Made by a program: the position numbers and the translations under genes
The notes under the pieces: generated by a model
What the model saw: the letters and a program-made list of their open reading frames with translations, nothing else
What the model was told of the DNA's origin: nothing
Database searches by the model: none
Part shown: in pieces, positions 8,192 to 16,458 of the stretch
Position numbering within the stretch: position 1 is the stretch's first letter
Layout: every line of letters begins with the position of its first letter
Assembly: GCA_913042995.1 (NCBI GenBank)
Contig: CAJWMA010000003.1
Span: 1-36,094, forward strand
Length of the DNA stretch: 36,094 bases
Reading direction: 5' to 3'
Origin: an uncultured bacterium
Lineage (GTDB): Bacteria > Planctomycetota > UBA8108

Positions 8192-9565
8192 TTGGAAAAT
8201 ATAGTTTCAGACCAGACAAGTGACCAACCGGATCAGGATCTCGGCGCCATCGTCGGTGAGATCGCCGCGGAGGGTCTTCAGAAGCAGTCTTTTCACCGTC
8301 TCTCCTACGAGGCCTATTCCACGGCTAACGGGTCCGACCAACTCCGGTCTCTCGTTTCCGATTGGGGTGTCGTAGCCGGGTCAATTCCTTCGACCGCTGA
8401 TGCGGGCGCCATTCTCGGGTATTTTCAGATGATTCTTGGTGATCTGGATGCGGCCCAGGCCACCCTCGAGTCGAACGGTGGTTCGGACTGGGGTTCCTAC
8501 TGGCTCTGCCGGGTTCTCCTGGAGAAGAAGATGCCCGCAGAAGCCCTGGCGATCGCGAAGAAGTTCCAGGGAGGATCTCCCGCTTCGGTAGACTTTGCCT
8601 ACCTGGCTGTTGAGGCGTTTCTTCAGAGCGGCAACATTGACGAGGCTCGTTCGATTCTCGATTCGCTGAAGACGGGCCAGAGCGAATCCAGCCAGTTTGC
8701 CTATGCCAGCGGACTCTGCAGTGAGAAAGACGGCGATTACAGGGAGGCGATCGATTCTTACCGTCGAGCCATTTCGCTTGACGAAGAAAATTACGATGCC
8801 TATTTCCGTCTGGGCTACCTGCTGGGCTTCCATGCTACCGAAGAAGAGGAGCAGAGCGGCCTCGCCCTCGAATACTATGAGAAATGTCTCGATGCTCGCC
8901 CCATCAATACCAACGTGGTGATGAACCTCGGCATCCTCTATGAGGATTGTGAGCGATATCACGATGCCATCCAGTGCTTCCAGGCCGTCCTGAAGCATCA
9001 TCCGAACCACGCCAGGGCCAGGCTTTTTCTCGATGACGCCGTCGCCTCTACCACCATGTTCTACGATAAAGAGCAGGAGAAGAAGGCGGATCGTCAATCC
9101 CAGGTACTCAGGATCCCGGTCAGTGATTTCGAGCTCTCGGTCAGAAGCCGCAACTGTCTGCAGAAGATGAACATTGACACTCTTGGTGACCTCATCATGC
9201 GGACGGAGCAGGAATTGCTCTCCTACAAGAATTTCGGAGAGACCTCTCTTACCGAGATCAAGGAGATGCTGGTGCAGAAGAAGCTGCGTCTCGGGCAGGG
9301 ACTTGACGATCTGGATAGTGAGCCGCTCTCGCCCAGGAATCCGCTTGAGGCTTCCGCCGATCCGCAGGTACTCGATACCCCGATCGATTCACTGAACCTT
9401 TCTGTTCGCAGCCGGCGTTGCATGGAGCGTTTGAACGTTCGGTTGGTGAGAGATCTCATCAACAAGACCGAGGTCGAGCTCATGTCGGCCAAGAACTTTG
9501 GTATGACCTCTCTTACTGAGATCAAGCAGCAGCTCAGCGAGCAAGGCTTGTCGTTGCGCGGTTGA
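8192..9565 (+). CDS. TPR protein with two tandem RNA polymerase alpha-CTD domains
   Basis: A 457-residue cytoplasmic protein. Residues about 40-290 are tetratricopeptide-like helical repeats; the clearest are 168-200, 202-236 and 240-273. Two copies of the RNA polymerase alpha C-terminal domain follow, at about 306-368 and 394-456. Copy 1 keeps the DNA-contact residues equivalent to E. coli alpha Arg265, Asn268, Cys269, Gly296, Ser299 and Glu302 (Arg318, Asn321, Cys322, Gly349, Ser352, Glu355) but has Thr for Lys298. Copy 2 has Arg406, Arg409 in place of Asn268, Cys410, Gly437, Ser440 and Glu443. It lacks the alpha N-terminal assembly domain, so it is not rpoA. It may bind AT-rich DNA or transcription factors. 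The TTG start has a GGAGAGG site. Domain assignment is strong; role unknown. Confidence 0.88.
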   Translation: MENIVSDQTSDQPDQDLGAIVGEIAAEGLQKQSFHRLSYEAYSTANGSDQLRSLVSDWGVVAGSIPSTADAGAILGYFQMILGDLDAAQATLESNGGSDWGSYWLCRVLLEKKMPAEALAIAKKFQGGSPASVDFAYLAVEAFLQSGNIDEARSILDSLKTGQSESSQFAYASGLCSEKDGDYREAIDSYRRAISLDEENYDAYFRLGYLLGFHATEEEEQSGLALEYYEKCLDARPINTNVVMNLGILYEDCERYHDAIQCFQAVLKHHPNHARARLFLDDAVASTTMFYDKEQEKKADRQSQVLRIPVSDFELSVRSRNCLQKMNIDTLGDLIMRTEQELLSYKNFGETSLTEIKEMLVQKKLRLGQGLDDLDSEPLSPRNPLEASADPQVLDTPIDSLNLSVRSRRCMERLNVRLVRDLINKTEVELMSAKNFGMTSLTEIKQQLSEQGLSLRG

Positions 9566-9599
9566 TTTTCAGGTAGATCCTGAAAGTTCGAGGTGTCTT

Positions 9600-10232
9600 T
9601 TGTATCACCATCTTAGGGGTAGGCTGATCGAACTGGGCTCCCTGAGCGCCGTCGTGGAAACCTCCGGTGTCGGTTGGCATGTCGAGATCCCTCTCTCGAC
9701 CAGGTCGTTGATCGGCGATCGTCTCGGGGAAGAGGTGCTGCTCTATACCCATCTCCTCGTCAGGGAAGATGTGCTCAAGCTCTTCGGTTTTTCCACCCTG
9801 GAGGAGCGGGAACTTTTCAGGCTTCTTCTCTCGGTTTCGGGAACAGGACCCAAGATCGCGTTGCAGGCGCTCTCGGCTTTTTCGGTCAAGGAGCTCATAC
9901 GCGATCTCGGATCCAGTGATGTTGATTCGCTCAAACGCATCAAGGGTGTGGGGAAGAAGCTTGCCGAGCGGATGGTGCTGGAGCTTCGGGACAAGGCAGG
10001 AGTCCTGCAATTGGGCGAGCCTGGCGGCGGGGCTGAGCAGCTACCGGAAGGCGGAGGAGGTCGGGTAGCCGAAATCGCGATTACCGTGCTGGTGGAACAG
10101 CTCGGCTTTTCGCTTAAGGATGCCCGCAAACGGGTTGAGGCGGCCTGCCAGAAGCTGTCAGGGCCCGATTCCCCGGCGAGTGCCCCAGGTGAGGCTGAAG
10201 AGATCATCCGGGTCGTTCTCGAGAACTCCTGA
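9600..10232 (+). CDS. ruvA: Holliday junction branch migration protein RuvA
   Basis: A 210-residue protein of normal RuvA length. The N-terminal OB fold begins MYHHLRGRL, which matches the usual RuvA start and supports the TTG at 9600, with GAGGTG just upstream. Two helix-hairpin-helix motifs are visible: SVSGTGPKIALQAL (78-91) and LKRIKGVGKKLAERMVLEL (111-129). A Gly-rich flexible linker (139-154) leads to the C-terminal domain (155-210), which contacts RuvB. RuvA tetramers hold the Holliday junction while RuvB drives branch migration. ruvB and ruvC are not in this window. The gene follows the TPR/alpha-CTD gene by 34 bases, so both probably share one transcript. Confidence 0.95.
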   Translation: MYHHLRGRLIELGSLSAVVETSGVGWHVEIPLSTRSLIGDRLGEEVLLYTHLLVREDVLKLFGFSTLEERELFRLLLSVSGTGPKIALQALSAFSVKELIRDLGSSDVDSLKRIKGVGKKLAERMVLELRDKAGVLQLGEPGGGAEQLPEGGGGRVAEIAITVLVEQLGFSLKDARKRVEAACQKLSGPDSPASAPGEAEEIIRVVLENS

Positions 10233-10635
10233 TCCTGGCCGCGGTTCGGTTAACAGGTTGGGGTTTACGGCGGTTTTTTGCTGTGAGGGGGCTTTGAAGG
10301 TTTCGTAAGTCGCTTCAGATAAAGAACCTTCGCTCCCGGCTTGAAAGCGCCCATCTCCCTATTATAGTTGCCTTTAGAGGAAAAGATCAGAGTCTCTACT
10401 TTTCTCTCTCAGGACTGCTTCCGGCTGTGATTGAACGGTTCCTGTAGCGGTTCCTGTAGCGGTCTGTGTGTGACTTGCAGCTTGTTTGTGGGTTTTCTTT
10501 GTCCTGCTGGCAGGCCTTCCGGGAGTGGGTCCCGGGAAATGTCGGATTTGAAGAAGTGTGAAGGTAATTCGGCCGACCGGCTTTCTTTTTGAGCGGTTTC
10601 GCGGAGGTTTCCGGGCAGCCGAGAGAGGGGAACAA
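10233..10635. other. 403-base gap: promoter, inverted repeat and short tandem repeat
   Basis: No convincing gene was found. The gap holds an inverted repeat GAAGGTT/AACCTTC (10296-10302 with 10325-10331, 22-base loop). It also holds two exact copies of a 12-base unit CGGTTCCTGTAG in tandem at 10436-10459, followed by a partial third (CGGTCTGTG). The promoter listed at 10341-10368 also lies here. A T-rich run after GGCGG at 10270-10277 could be a weak end for the ruvA transcript, but its stem is poor. Confidence 0.4.
10341..10368 (+). promoter_or_regulatory. Likely promoter for exported protein gene
   Basis: TTGAAA at 10341-10346 and TATAGT at 10363-10368 with a 16-base spacer. This implies a long leader of about 260 bases before the ATG at 10636. 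Confidence 0.5.
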
Positions 10636-11772
10636 ATGAATCTGGGCAGTTGTAGCCAGGGTCCTGAACGCTGCGGTCGAGTTGGAAAGACAGCGGCTGG
10701 CGTGTTCCTTGCCCTGATAGCGGCGATGGCGCTTGGGGCTCTGCTGATGGGGTCTTCCCTTTCAGCCCAGGAGTCGGTGGCTGTTTCAGATGTGGCGGGC
10801 AGCGGTCCCGGCGCCGCAGTTTTCGCTGCGCGGCTCGAGCTTGAGCGCGGCAATCGGAGTGCCGCGGTTTCGCCGGTTCCGGAGGCGAGGAAAATAAGGC
10901 GCGCAGTCCGGCGCGGTTCGCGGGCGGGCCAGCGCGGAGAAAGAGCTCCCTGGGTCGCCATCAGAACACTCAAGCCTCCGACTTTCGAACAGGATGGTTT
11001 TTTCAGCGAATCCCGCGGGCTCGAGAAATTTACAGCCAGGAGCCTGGAGAATGATTTCGACAGGCCTGTTTTTGATGAGCCGCCGGTCTACGTCAACTAT
11101 GATCCCGACCCCATGTTCAGACTCAAGCCTCCTGTCGAGACCCGGTTTGCCAGGGCTGCCAGGAGACTGGCCGAGAAAAAATTCTATGTTGAGCTCAGGC
11201 GTAACCTGAAGAGGGAGTGGCAGAAGAACTACGAGAACAGCTCGGGGCTGGCCTATGATAAGTACCAGGAGCAGATGCTGCGCATCAATGAGATCGGCAG
11301 GGAGGCTCATGAGTACAACCTGCTGGTTGGAGATTACTATTCAAGCCAGCTCAAGGGAGCGCTTTTCGAGGAAGGCTACGAAGGCGGCGAGAGAGATATC
11401 CAGCTCCTGGGCTGGGGGCCTTTCACGATCATGGACTCGGGGTCCATGAAGGTTCATTTCGAGAAGCTTTTCAATACGGAAGATCCCCTCCCTCGGCTGG
11501 GGGAGCCCGAGACCAAGAACCCGGGCCGTGAAGGCTTCCTTGTGTCCGAACATTATCGCGTGGACACCAACCTGAGATTACGTTTTGATCTCGGCCAGCT
11601 TATTGAAGAAGGAGATGTGGTTGGCCTGCTCGAGAGCTACGGCGTGTCGGTCAGCATCGACTGGCTGTCAAAGATTCTCGGGCGTGAGATGCTGACCGCT
11701 GAGCTCGAGGCGGAGGTGAACAGGCAGGGCGATTACGCCATTGCCTTGAACTTTGTTCTCATCGGGAGGTGA
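10636..11772 (+). CDS. Exported hypothetical protein
   Basis: A 378-residue protein I do not recognise. The ATG at 10636 is chosen because GAGAGGGG lies 5 bases upstream; an in-frame extension to 10558 has no ribosome site and would bury the signal sequence. Residues about 18-44 form a hydrophobic signal peptide with likely cleavage at LSA-QE, so it is periplasmic or secreted. The region to about residue 110 is basic and low in complexity. After that come amphipathic, charged stretches (many Arg/Glu/Tyr) and a C-terminal segment ending in beta-like AIALNFVLIGR. No Cys remain after the signal region. It stands alone between ruvA and the coiled-coil gene with its own promoter. Confidence 0.75.
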   Translation: MNLGSCSQGPERCGRVGKTAAGVFLALIAAMALGALLMGSSLSAQESVAVSDVAGSGPGAAVFAARLELERGNRSAAVSPVPEARKIRRAVRRGSRAGQRGERAPWVAIRTLKPPTFEQDGFFSESRGLEKFTARSLENDFDRPVFDEPPVYVNYDPDPMFRLKPPVETRFARAARRLAEKKFYVELRRNLKREWQKNYENSSGLAYDKYQEQMLRINEIGREAHEYNLLVGDYYSSQLKGALFEEGYEGGERDIQLLGWGPFTIMDSGSMKVHFEKLFNTEDPLPRLGEPETKNPGREGFLVSEHYRVDTNLRLRFDLGQLIEEGDVVGLLESYGVSVSIDWLSKILGREMLTAELEAEVNRQGDYAIALNFVLIGR

Positions 11773-11831
11773 GGCCCGGGGGGTGGGGAGATCTGGTCCC
11801 GCAAACTTCTCCGGGACGGGTTCTGAGCGCC

Positions 11832-11860
11832 TTGCTTATACTGAAATCTGCTGATAATAT
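11832..11860 (+). promoter_or_regulatory. Promoter for coiled-coil gene
   Basis: TTGCTT at 11832-11837 and TAATAT at 11855-11860 with a 17-base spacer, giving a leader of about 145 bases to the ATG at 12011. The leader ends with a short frame whose TGA overlaps the start (ATGA at 12011-12014). Confidence 0.6.
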
Positions 11861-12010
11861 ACCGGCGCTGATTCGGCCCCAGGCTCGTGGTGGAGTTTCC
11901 CGGGTCAGTCCTCTCTTTTCCTTAGTGTCGGTCTTACTTTTAGAACTGAAGTCGGCTTCGTGCTGGAATTTAGCTTTGTCGCCGCAGAGAAGAAGTGAAA
12001 TGGTGGGCTC

Positions 12011-13201
12011 ATGATACAGAAGATTTCTGATCAATGGGATGGTGTGGAGAAGGACGTCGATCGGGTTGGCAGTCCTGAGGGACAGCAACTGGAGGCGGTG
12101 GCTCAAAAGGTGAAGGACGTTCGTACAGCCCTTCAGACGATGTGCCAGGCCTCGGTTACCAGGGCAACCCTCAAGGAGGCGGTGAGGGAGGTCGTCGTGT
12201 CTCTTATCGAGGAAAGAGGCGACGAGCTCTTCCCTGAACTCAAGGATTTGCGGGGCAGGGTGGCGCAGGCGGATGCAGGGCAGGATTCAACTCCGGCTCT
12301 GTCTGGCGGTGTCGCCGGGATGAGAGAGTCCGTGGATGAGCTCCGCGCCCGGCTCGATTCAATCGAGGCAAGGGCGGGCGAGCTGGGCACCTCGCTTGAC
12401 GATGGTCTTGGAGCTCTGCAGCTCGATGTCAACGAGGTGCGGGCGGAGGCCGCCGGCACTGGCCGGCAGGTCAACGATGAGCTCGAGGTCGTCAGTGAAA
12501 TGGTTATGGATATCGAGGAAGGACTCGTGCAGCTCAAGCAGTCCATTCCGGAAACGGCAAAGACCGTGATGGGTGAGCTGGAAGTTCGCCTGGGTAAGGA
12601 GATCTCTGAGATGATGGAACAATTGACCGCGCAAATCGGTGAGCTGAAGGAAATGCTGGGTCGTGTAGAGGAATCGGTTCCCTCCAGGGGAATGGTAGAG
12701 AGCCTCGGAGAAGAGGTTGGTCAGCGTCTCGGCCGTATCGAGGAGACCTTCTCGAAGGTCTCCGGGCAGGTTGAGCATATCGACTCTACCACTCCCGAGA
12801 TCGAGAGCATGGGAGCGCGCTTCAAAGAATTGCGTGAGCAGACAGCCGCGGCCCAGGAAGAGCTGGGCCGCAACAGCGAGGGGGTCGAAGAAATCAGGAG
12901 CACCCTTGGCGGGCGTCTCGACGAACTCGGGCTGGCCCTGAAGGATGTTGTCTCCAGGTGGGAGAGCGACCAGTCGGCGATGGCAGAGAGGCTGGGCCGG
13001 CTCCGCGACTCGCTCAGGGACCAACTGCATGATTTCAATCTCCAGGTTGAAGGTGAGCAGAAGGGACTGTGGAACAAGCTCCGGGGGAACAAGGACCCCG
13101 GCCTGAAGCTCTCCGCGGAAGAATTTGACAACCTGTCCGGGAAGCTCGAGGGAATCATCTCGGGCCTCGAGACGGTCATTTCAAAGAAGGACGAGTCCTG
13201 A
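12011..13201 (+). CDS. Coiled-coil protein of unknown function
   Basis: A 396-residue acidic cytoplasmic protein with no signal peptide or membrane segment. Nearly the whole length (about 15-345) is heptad-rich helix with many Glu, Arg, Leu and Val, in the style of chemoreceptor, SMC or tropomyosin-like rods. The C-terminal 55 residues (WNKLRGNKDPGLKLSAEEFDN onward) look like a small folded end. Homology cannot be claimed from coiled coil alone. The start overlaps a short upstream frame in ATGA fashion, and no strong Shine-Dalgarno is visible, so translational coupling is possible. Function unknown; a structural or cell-organisation role is only a guess. Confidence 0.75.
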   Translation: MIQKISDQWDGVEKDVDRVGSPEGQQLEAVAQKVKDVRTALQTMCQASVTRATLKEAVREVVVSLIEERGDELFPELKDLRGRVAQADAGQDSTPALSGGVAGMRESVDELRARLDSIEARAGELGTSLDDGLGALQLDVNEVRAEAAGTGRQVNDELEVVSEMVMDIEEGLVQLKQSIPETAKTVMGELEVRLGKEISEMMEQLTAQIGELKEMLGRVEESVPSRGMVESLGEEVGQRLGRIEETFSKVSGQVEHIDSTTPEIESMGARFKELREQTAAAQEELGRNSEGVEEIRSTLGGRLDELGLALKDVVSRWESDQSAMAERLGRLRDSLRDQLHDFNLQVEGEQKGLWNKLRGNKDPGLKLSAEEFDNLSGKLEGIISGLETVISKKDES

Positions 13202-13250
13202 TTCGAGCGCTCCAGCTCTTCCGGCCGCTCTCCCTCGCGAGGGTTAGTGC

Positions 13251-13278
13251 TTGAAATAAACCCCCGGGTTCGTAAACT
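13251..13278 (+). promoter_or_regulatory. Likely promoter of tRNA-His
   Basis: TTGAAA at 13251-13256 and TAAACT at 13273-13278 with a 16-base spacer, 58 bases before the tRNA. Confidence 0.55.
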
Positions 13279-13336
13279 CGTGTTTCGATTTTCAGGAAGC
13301 TTTCCAGTGGGAGGCTCCCCAGGAAGGATCCATTGT

Positions 13337-13414
13337 GGTGAGCGTAGCTCAGGTGGCTAGAGCGCTTGGTTGTGGTCCAGGAGGTCGGGGGTTCAAGTCC
13401 CCTCGCTCACCCCA
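13337..13414 (+). tRNA. tRNA-His (anticodon GTG)
   Basis: A complete cloverleaf: acceptor GTGAGCG/CGCTCAC (13338-13344 with 13404-13410), D stem GCTC/GAGC, anticodon stem CTTGG/CCAGG with loop TTGTGGT (anticodon 13372-13374), variable loop of 5, and T arm GGGGG-TTCAAGT-CCCCT. The histidine identity elements are present: an encoded extra G at -1 (13337) opposite discriminator C73 (13411). The CCA end is encoded (13412-13414). A T-rich stretch (13415-13419) follows. Confidence 0.97.
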
Positions 13415-13459
13415 TTTTTACCTTCCCATCATCGAGTAGACGCGCGTTCGCGGGTTTGC

Positions 13460-13838
13460 TCAGTCTTTTGCTTCCATGGTGGAGTAGGCCCTGGAGGTGA
13501 AACGGTCGAGGGCGTCGCAGGTCCTCTTTCCCAGCTCCGCGCCTGTCTTCAGCTCATCTCCGAGCTCCAGGTACGAGGACTCTTTCGAATCGTATTCCGG
13601 CCAGGCGGGTAACCCCTTGGCGTTGGGATTGCCCGTTTCGGAAAATCGCACCCAGTATTTCATGAGCTTCCGGGCAAGGCTCCGGCCGCCTTCCCCGGCG
13701 CGGCCGGCCTTGAGTGTGTTGAAGACATAGGCGAGCTCGATCGCATGGGGGGCGCCAAGGGCCGGGTAGCTCCAGCCTTTGCCGTCGGCAAGCTCCGGAA
13801 ATTTATTCCCCAGGTCATTTGCGGAGTATAATTTCTCT
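13460..13838 (-). pseudogene. Carboxylesterase (type B) C-terminal remnant
   Basis: Reading the minus strand up to the TGA at 13460, the protein resembles the C-terminal end of type B carboxylesterases: ALGAPHAIELAYVF (compare the family GAxHGxExxYVF, where this His is the catalytic one), then LMKYWVRFSETGNPN and GLPAWPEYD. Everything upstream (nucleophile elbow GESAG, N-terminal fold) is missing. The recognisable region stops about where the FHA gene starts on the other strand; the open frame goes on to 13969 but there it is only antisense to the FHA domain. A gene fragment left by a rearrangement between the tRNA and the FHA gene is the simplest reading. The exact 5' limit is uncertain. Confidence 0.65.
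13827..13832 (+). promoter_or_regulatory. Consensus -10 box immediately before the FHA gene
   Basis: A perfect TATAAT ends 6 bases before the GTG at 13839. A transcript from this box would begin at or next to the start codon, that is, be leaderless. The -35 region (around 13803-13809) is poor. Confidence 0.35.
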
Positions 13839-16415
13839 GTGCCAAAGCAAGTAAGCGGACCCCATTTTCTGCTCGCGATTGCCGGTGAAGATTCCCAGCC
13901 GCGCCTGGTGATTCTTCCCGAGGGGGAGACCCTGCTCGGCCGCTCGCGGAAAAACGATATCATTCTCAAGGATTCGGCCGTCTCGCGTGAGCATGGCCGG
14001 GTGCTGCGCCAGGGAGCGGTGGTTCGCTACGAGGATCTTGGAGACAGGAACATTACCCTCATTGGTTCCAGTCCCGCTCATGGCAGGGAGCTGCGGGATG
14101 GCGATATTTTGAAAATGGGCCATTCGCGCCTGGAGTTTCATTCCGGCGCCGTCCTGGCGGCGCGGCCGTCGGCAAAGGCTGGAGGCATCGCCCCGCGCAG
14201 GCGTGTTTCTGATTCCTACAAGGCTAAAACCAGGTCAGCCGGTCTGCCCATGATGGTCGCGACGGTCGCGCTGATGGGCATCATCCTGGCGATCGTTCTT
14301 TTCAGGAATCCTCCTTCGCAACAGCCGTCCGCCGGTACGAATACGAACCTTCTCGTCCGGCGGAGTCAGCCATCCCGGAAGGAGAGCAGCTCGAAGTATC
14401 CCAAGGTACCAGAGGTCACCAGGCCGAAGCGGGCCGTGGTGAGCCCTGCCGCGAAGCCGCCTCCGGCTGAAGCGAAGCCCAAGCCGTCGGACGGCGGACG
14501 GGGCGCCGTTGCCGTAGAGACCCCGGTTCCCGCGGCAAAGAAAGAAAAACCGCCGGTTCCGAAGCCCGTTATCGTGAGACCGGTGGTTCCGAAGAATGCT
14601 GAGGAGGCCTACTTCGAGGCCCACGTAGTTCCCTTTCTTTCAAAATACTGCAACTCATGTCACAACCAGGAGAAGAAGAAGGGTGAGCTGGCGCTCAATG
14701 GTTATCTTGTCGCTTCCGAGGCGGTTAAGGACAAGCAGGCATGGGAGGCTGTGGCCAAGAAGATCAAGGCGGCCGAGATGCCTCCGAAGAGAAGCCGGAA
14801 GCCCACAGAAGATGAGGTCTCCAAGGTCGTCGCCTGGATTGACGCGGCAGTCTTCGGACTCAACGAGGGCAATGGGAACGATCCTGGCCGGGTTACCATG
14901 AGGAGGCTCAACAAGGTCGAGTACAACTATACGGTCCATGATCTTGTTGGCGTTGATCTCGACCTGGCCGATGCTTTTCCCGCCGATGAAATTGGCTATG
15001 GATTCGATAACATCAGCGATCTGCTCTCGATACCGCCGCTGTTGATGGAGAAATATCTCAAGGCGGGCGAGAAGATCGTGGAGGCGGCCTGGTCTAAAGA
15101 TGAATCCCGCGAGCGGATCCTGATCTGCTCGCCGAAAAAGAAGAGCGAGATGAAGACCTGCGCCAGGAAAATCATCAAGGCCTTCGGACTCAGGGCTTTT
15201 CGGCGTCCCCTGACCTCCAGCGAGACCGCGGCCCTGGTCAGCCTTGTCGAGCTTGCGGTGAAGAATGACGATGGGTTTGATAAAGGTATCCAGCTCGCGG
15301 TCCAGGCCATGTTGGTGTCTCCCCATTTTCTCTTCCGGGTAGAGATCGACCCAAAGCCTGATGATCCCGAGGCGGTACGCGCCCTCAACGACTACGAACT
15401 CGCCTCACGGCTGTCCTATTTTCTCTGGAGCAGCATGCCGGACGATGAATTGTTCGAGCTCGCCCGCACGAGAAGCCTTCGAAGGCGCAGCGTGCTTGAA
15501 AAACAGGTCGAGCGGATGCTTGCGGATAAGAGATCGCAGGCCCTGGTTCAAACCTTCGCCGCCCACTGGCTTGGCATCCGGACGATGAAGCTGGTCACTC
15601 CCGATGAGGAAACCTTCCCCGATTTTGATCAGCAGCTTCGGGATGCCATGTGCAGGGAGACCGAGCTCTTCTTCGAGGAGATCATGAAGAAGGATCTCAG
15701 CGTTCTCCTCTTTATTGATTCGGACTTCACCTTTCTCAACCAGCGTCTTGCCGAGCACTACGGTATTCGCGGAGTGAGCGGCGCGAAGCATCAACGTGTA
15801 GCCCTGGAGGACGGGCGCCGCGGCGGAGTCCTCACCCAGGGTACTGTTCTGACGATCACCTCCGATCCCACCCGGACCTCTCCGGTGAAGCGGGGGAAAT
15901 GGATTCTCGAACAGATTCTCGGAAGCCCTCCTCCCCCTCCTCCTCCGGGCGCGGATAATTTTGTCGGCAAGGCTACCGAGGAGGGGTTGACCCTCCGCGA
16001 GCGTATGAAGCTGCACCGGCAGAATCCCGAATGCGCGGTCTGCCACGAAAAGATGGACACCATCGGGCTGGGATTCGAAAGATTTGACGGGATTGGCACC
16101 TTTCGGGAAACCCAGTCCGGAGCGCCGATTATTGTCAACGGCACCTTGCCGAGCGGCCAGAGCTTCAAGAATGTGACCGAATTGAAGAGCCTTCTGCTGC
16201 GGCATAAGGCTGATTTCTGCCGCTGCCTGACCGAGAAAATGATGATCTTTGCCCTCGGCCGGGGGCTGGAGTATACTGATACTTCACTGGTAGATGAGAT
16301 CTCGAAAGAGCTCGCTCTGAGCGGCTACCGATTTTCGACGTTAGTGAAACAGATCGTCCTGTCTGAGAAGTTCAGGAAACGCAGAGGGGAAAAACCGCTG
16401 ACCGCGGTGAAATAG
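13839..16415 (+). CDS. FHA domain - membrane - DUF1592-type cytochrome protein
   Basis: An 858-residue fusion from the GTG at 13839 (chosen because the FHA fold starts here; an ATG at 13779 would add 20 residues). Residues 10-103 are an FHA domain (LLGRSRKNDI, SREHGRV), which binds phosphothreonine peptides in known members. Residues 137-155 are one membrane helix. Residues 156-255 are a Pro/Lys-rich linker. A c-type heme motif CNSCH lies at 271-275, inside a PSCyt-like domain. Then come DUF1587 (about 350-415), DUF1595 (RAFRRPLT), DUF1592 (SPHFLFR, ELASRLSYFLWSSMPDDEL), DUF1588 with a second CxxCH (732-736) and DUF1585. Topology would put FHA inside and the heme part outside. Members of this family are usually paired with DUF1552, as here. 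Function of the family is unproven. Confidence 0.88.
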   Translation: MPKQVSGPHFLLAIAGEDSQPRLVILPEGETLLGRSRKNDIILKDSAVSREHGRVLRQGAVVRYEDLGDRNITLIGSSPAHGRELRDGDILKMGHSRLEFHSGAVLAARPSAKAGGIAPRRRVSDSYKAKTRSAGLPMMVATVALMGIILAIVLFRNPPSQQPSAGTNTNLLVRRSQPSRKESSSKYPKVPEVTRPKRAVVSPAAKPPPAEAKPKPSDGGRGAVAVETPVPAAKKEKPPVPKPVIVRPVVPKNAEEAYFEAHVVPFLSKYCNSCHNQEKKKGELALNGYLVASEAVKDKQAWEAVAKKIKAAEMPPKRSRKPTEDEVSKVVAWIDAAVFGLNEGNGNDPGRVTMRRLNKVEYNYTVHDLVGVDLDLADAFPADEIGYGFDNISDLLSIPPLLMEKYLKAGEKIVEAAWSKDESRERILICSPKKKSEMKTCARKIIKAFGLRAFRRPLTSSETAALVSLVELAVKNDDGFDKGIQLAVQAMLVSPHFLFRVEIDPKPDDPEAVRALNDYELASRLSYFLWSSMPDDELFELARTRSLRRRSVLEKQVERMLADKRSQALVQTFAAHWLGIRTMKLVTPDEETFPDFDQQLRDAMCRETELFFEEIMKKDLSVLLFIDSDFTFLNQRLAEHYGIRGVSGAKHQRVALEDGRRGGVLTQGTVLTITSDPTRTSPVKRGKWILEQILGSPPPPPPPGADNFVGKATEEGLTLRERMKLHRQNPECAVCHEKMDTIGLGFERFDGIGTFRETQSGAPIIVNGTLPSGQSFKNVTELKSLLLRHKADFCRCLTEKMMIFALGRGLEYTDTSLVDEISKELALSGYRFSTLVKQIVLSEKFRKRRGEKPLTAVK

Positions 16416-16458
16416 GGCAGAACAAACGGCTGCAGCGATACCGGAGCTAAATGCTGAC

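Noticed and set aside
10374-10973. Minus-strand frame of 199 codons across the exported protein start
   Set aside because: Ser/Arg/Pro-rich low complexity, no ribosome site, overlaps the real gene with its signal peptide.
13337-13470. tRNA-His as attachment site of an integrated element
   Set aside because: No integrase gene lies beside it and no repeat of the tRNA 3' end was noticed downstream; the only tyrosine recombinase is about 11 kb away and looks like a housekeeping Xer.
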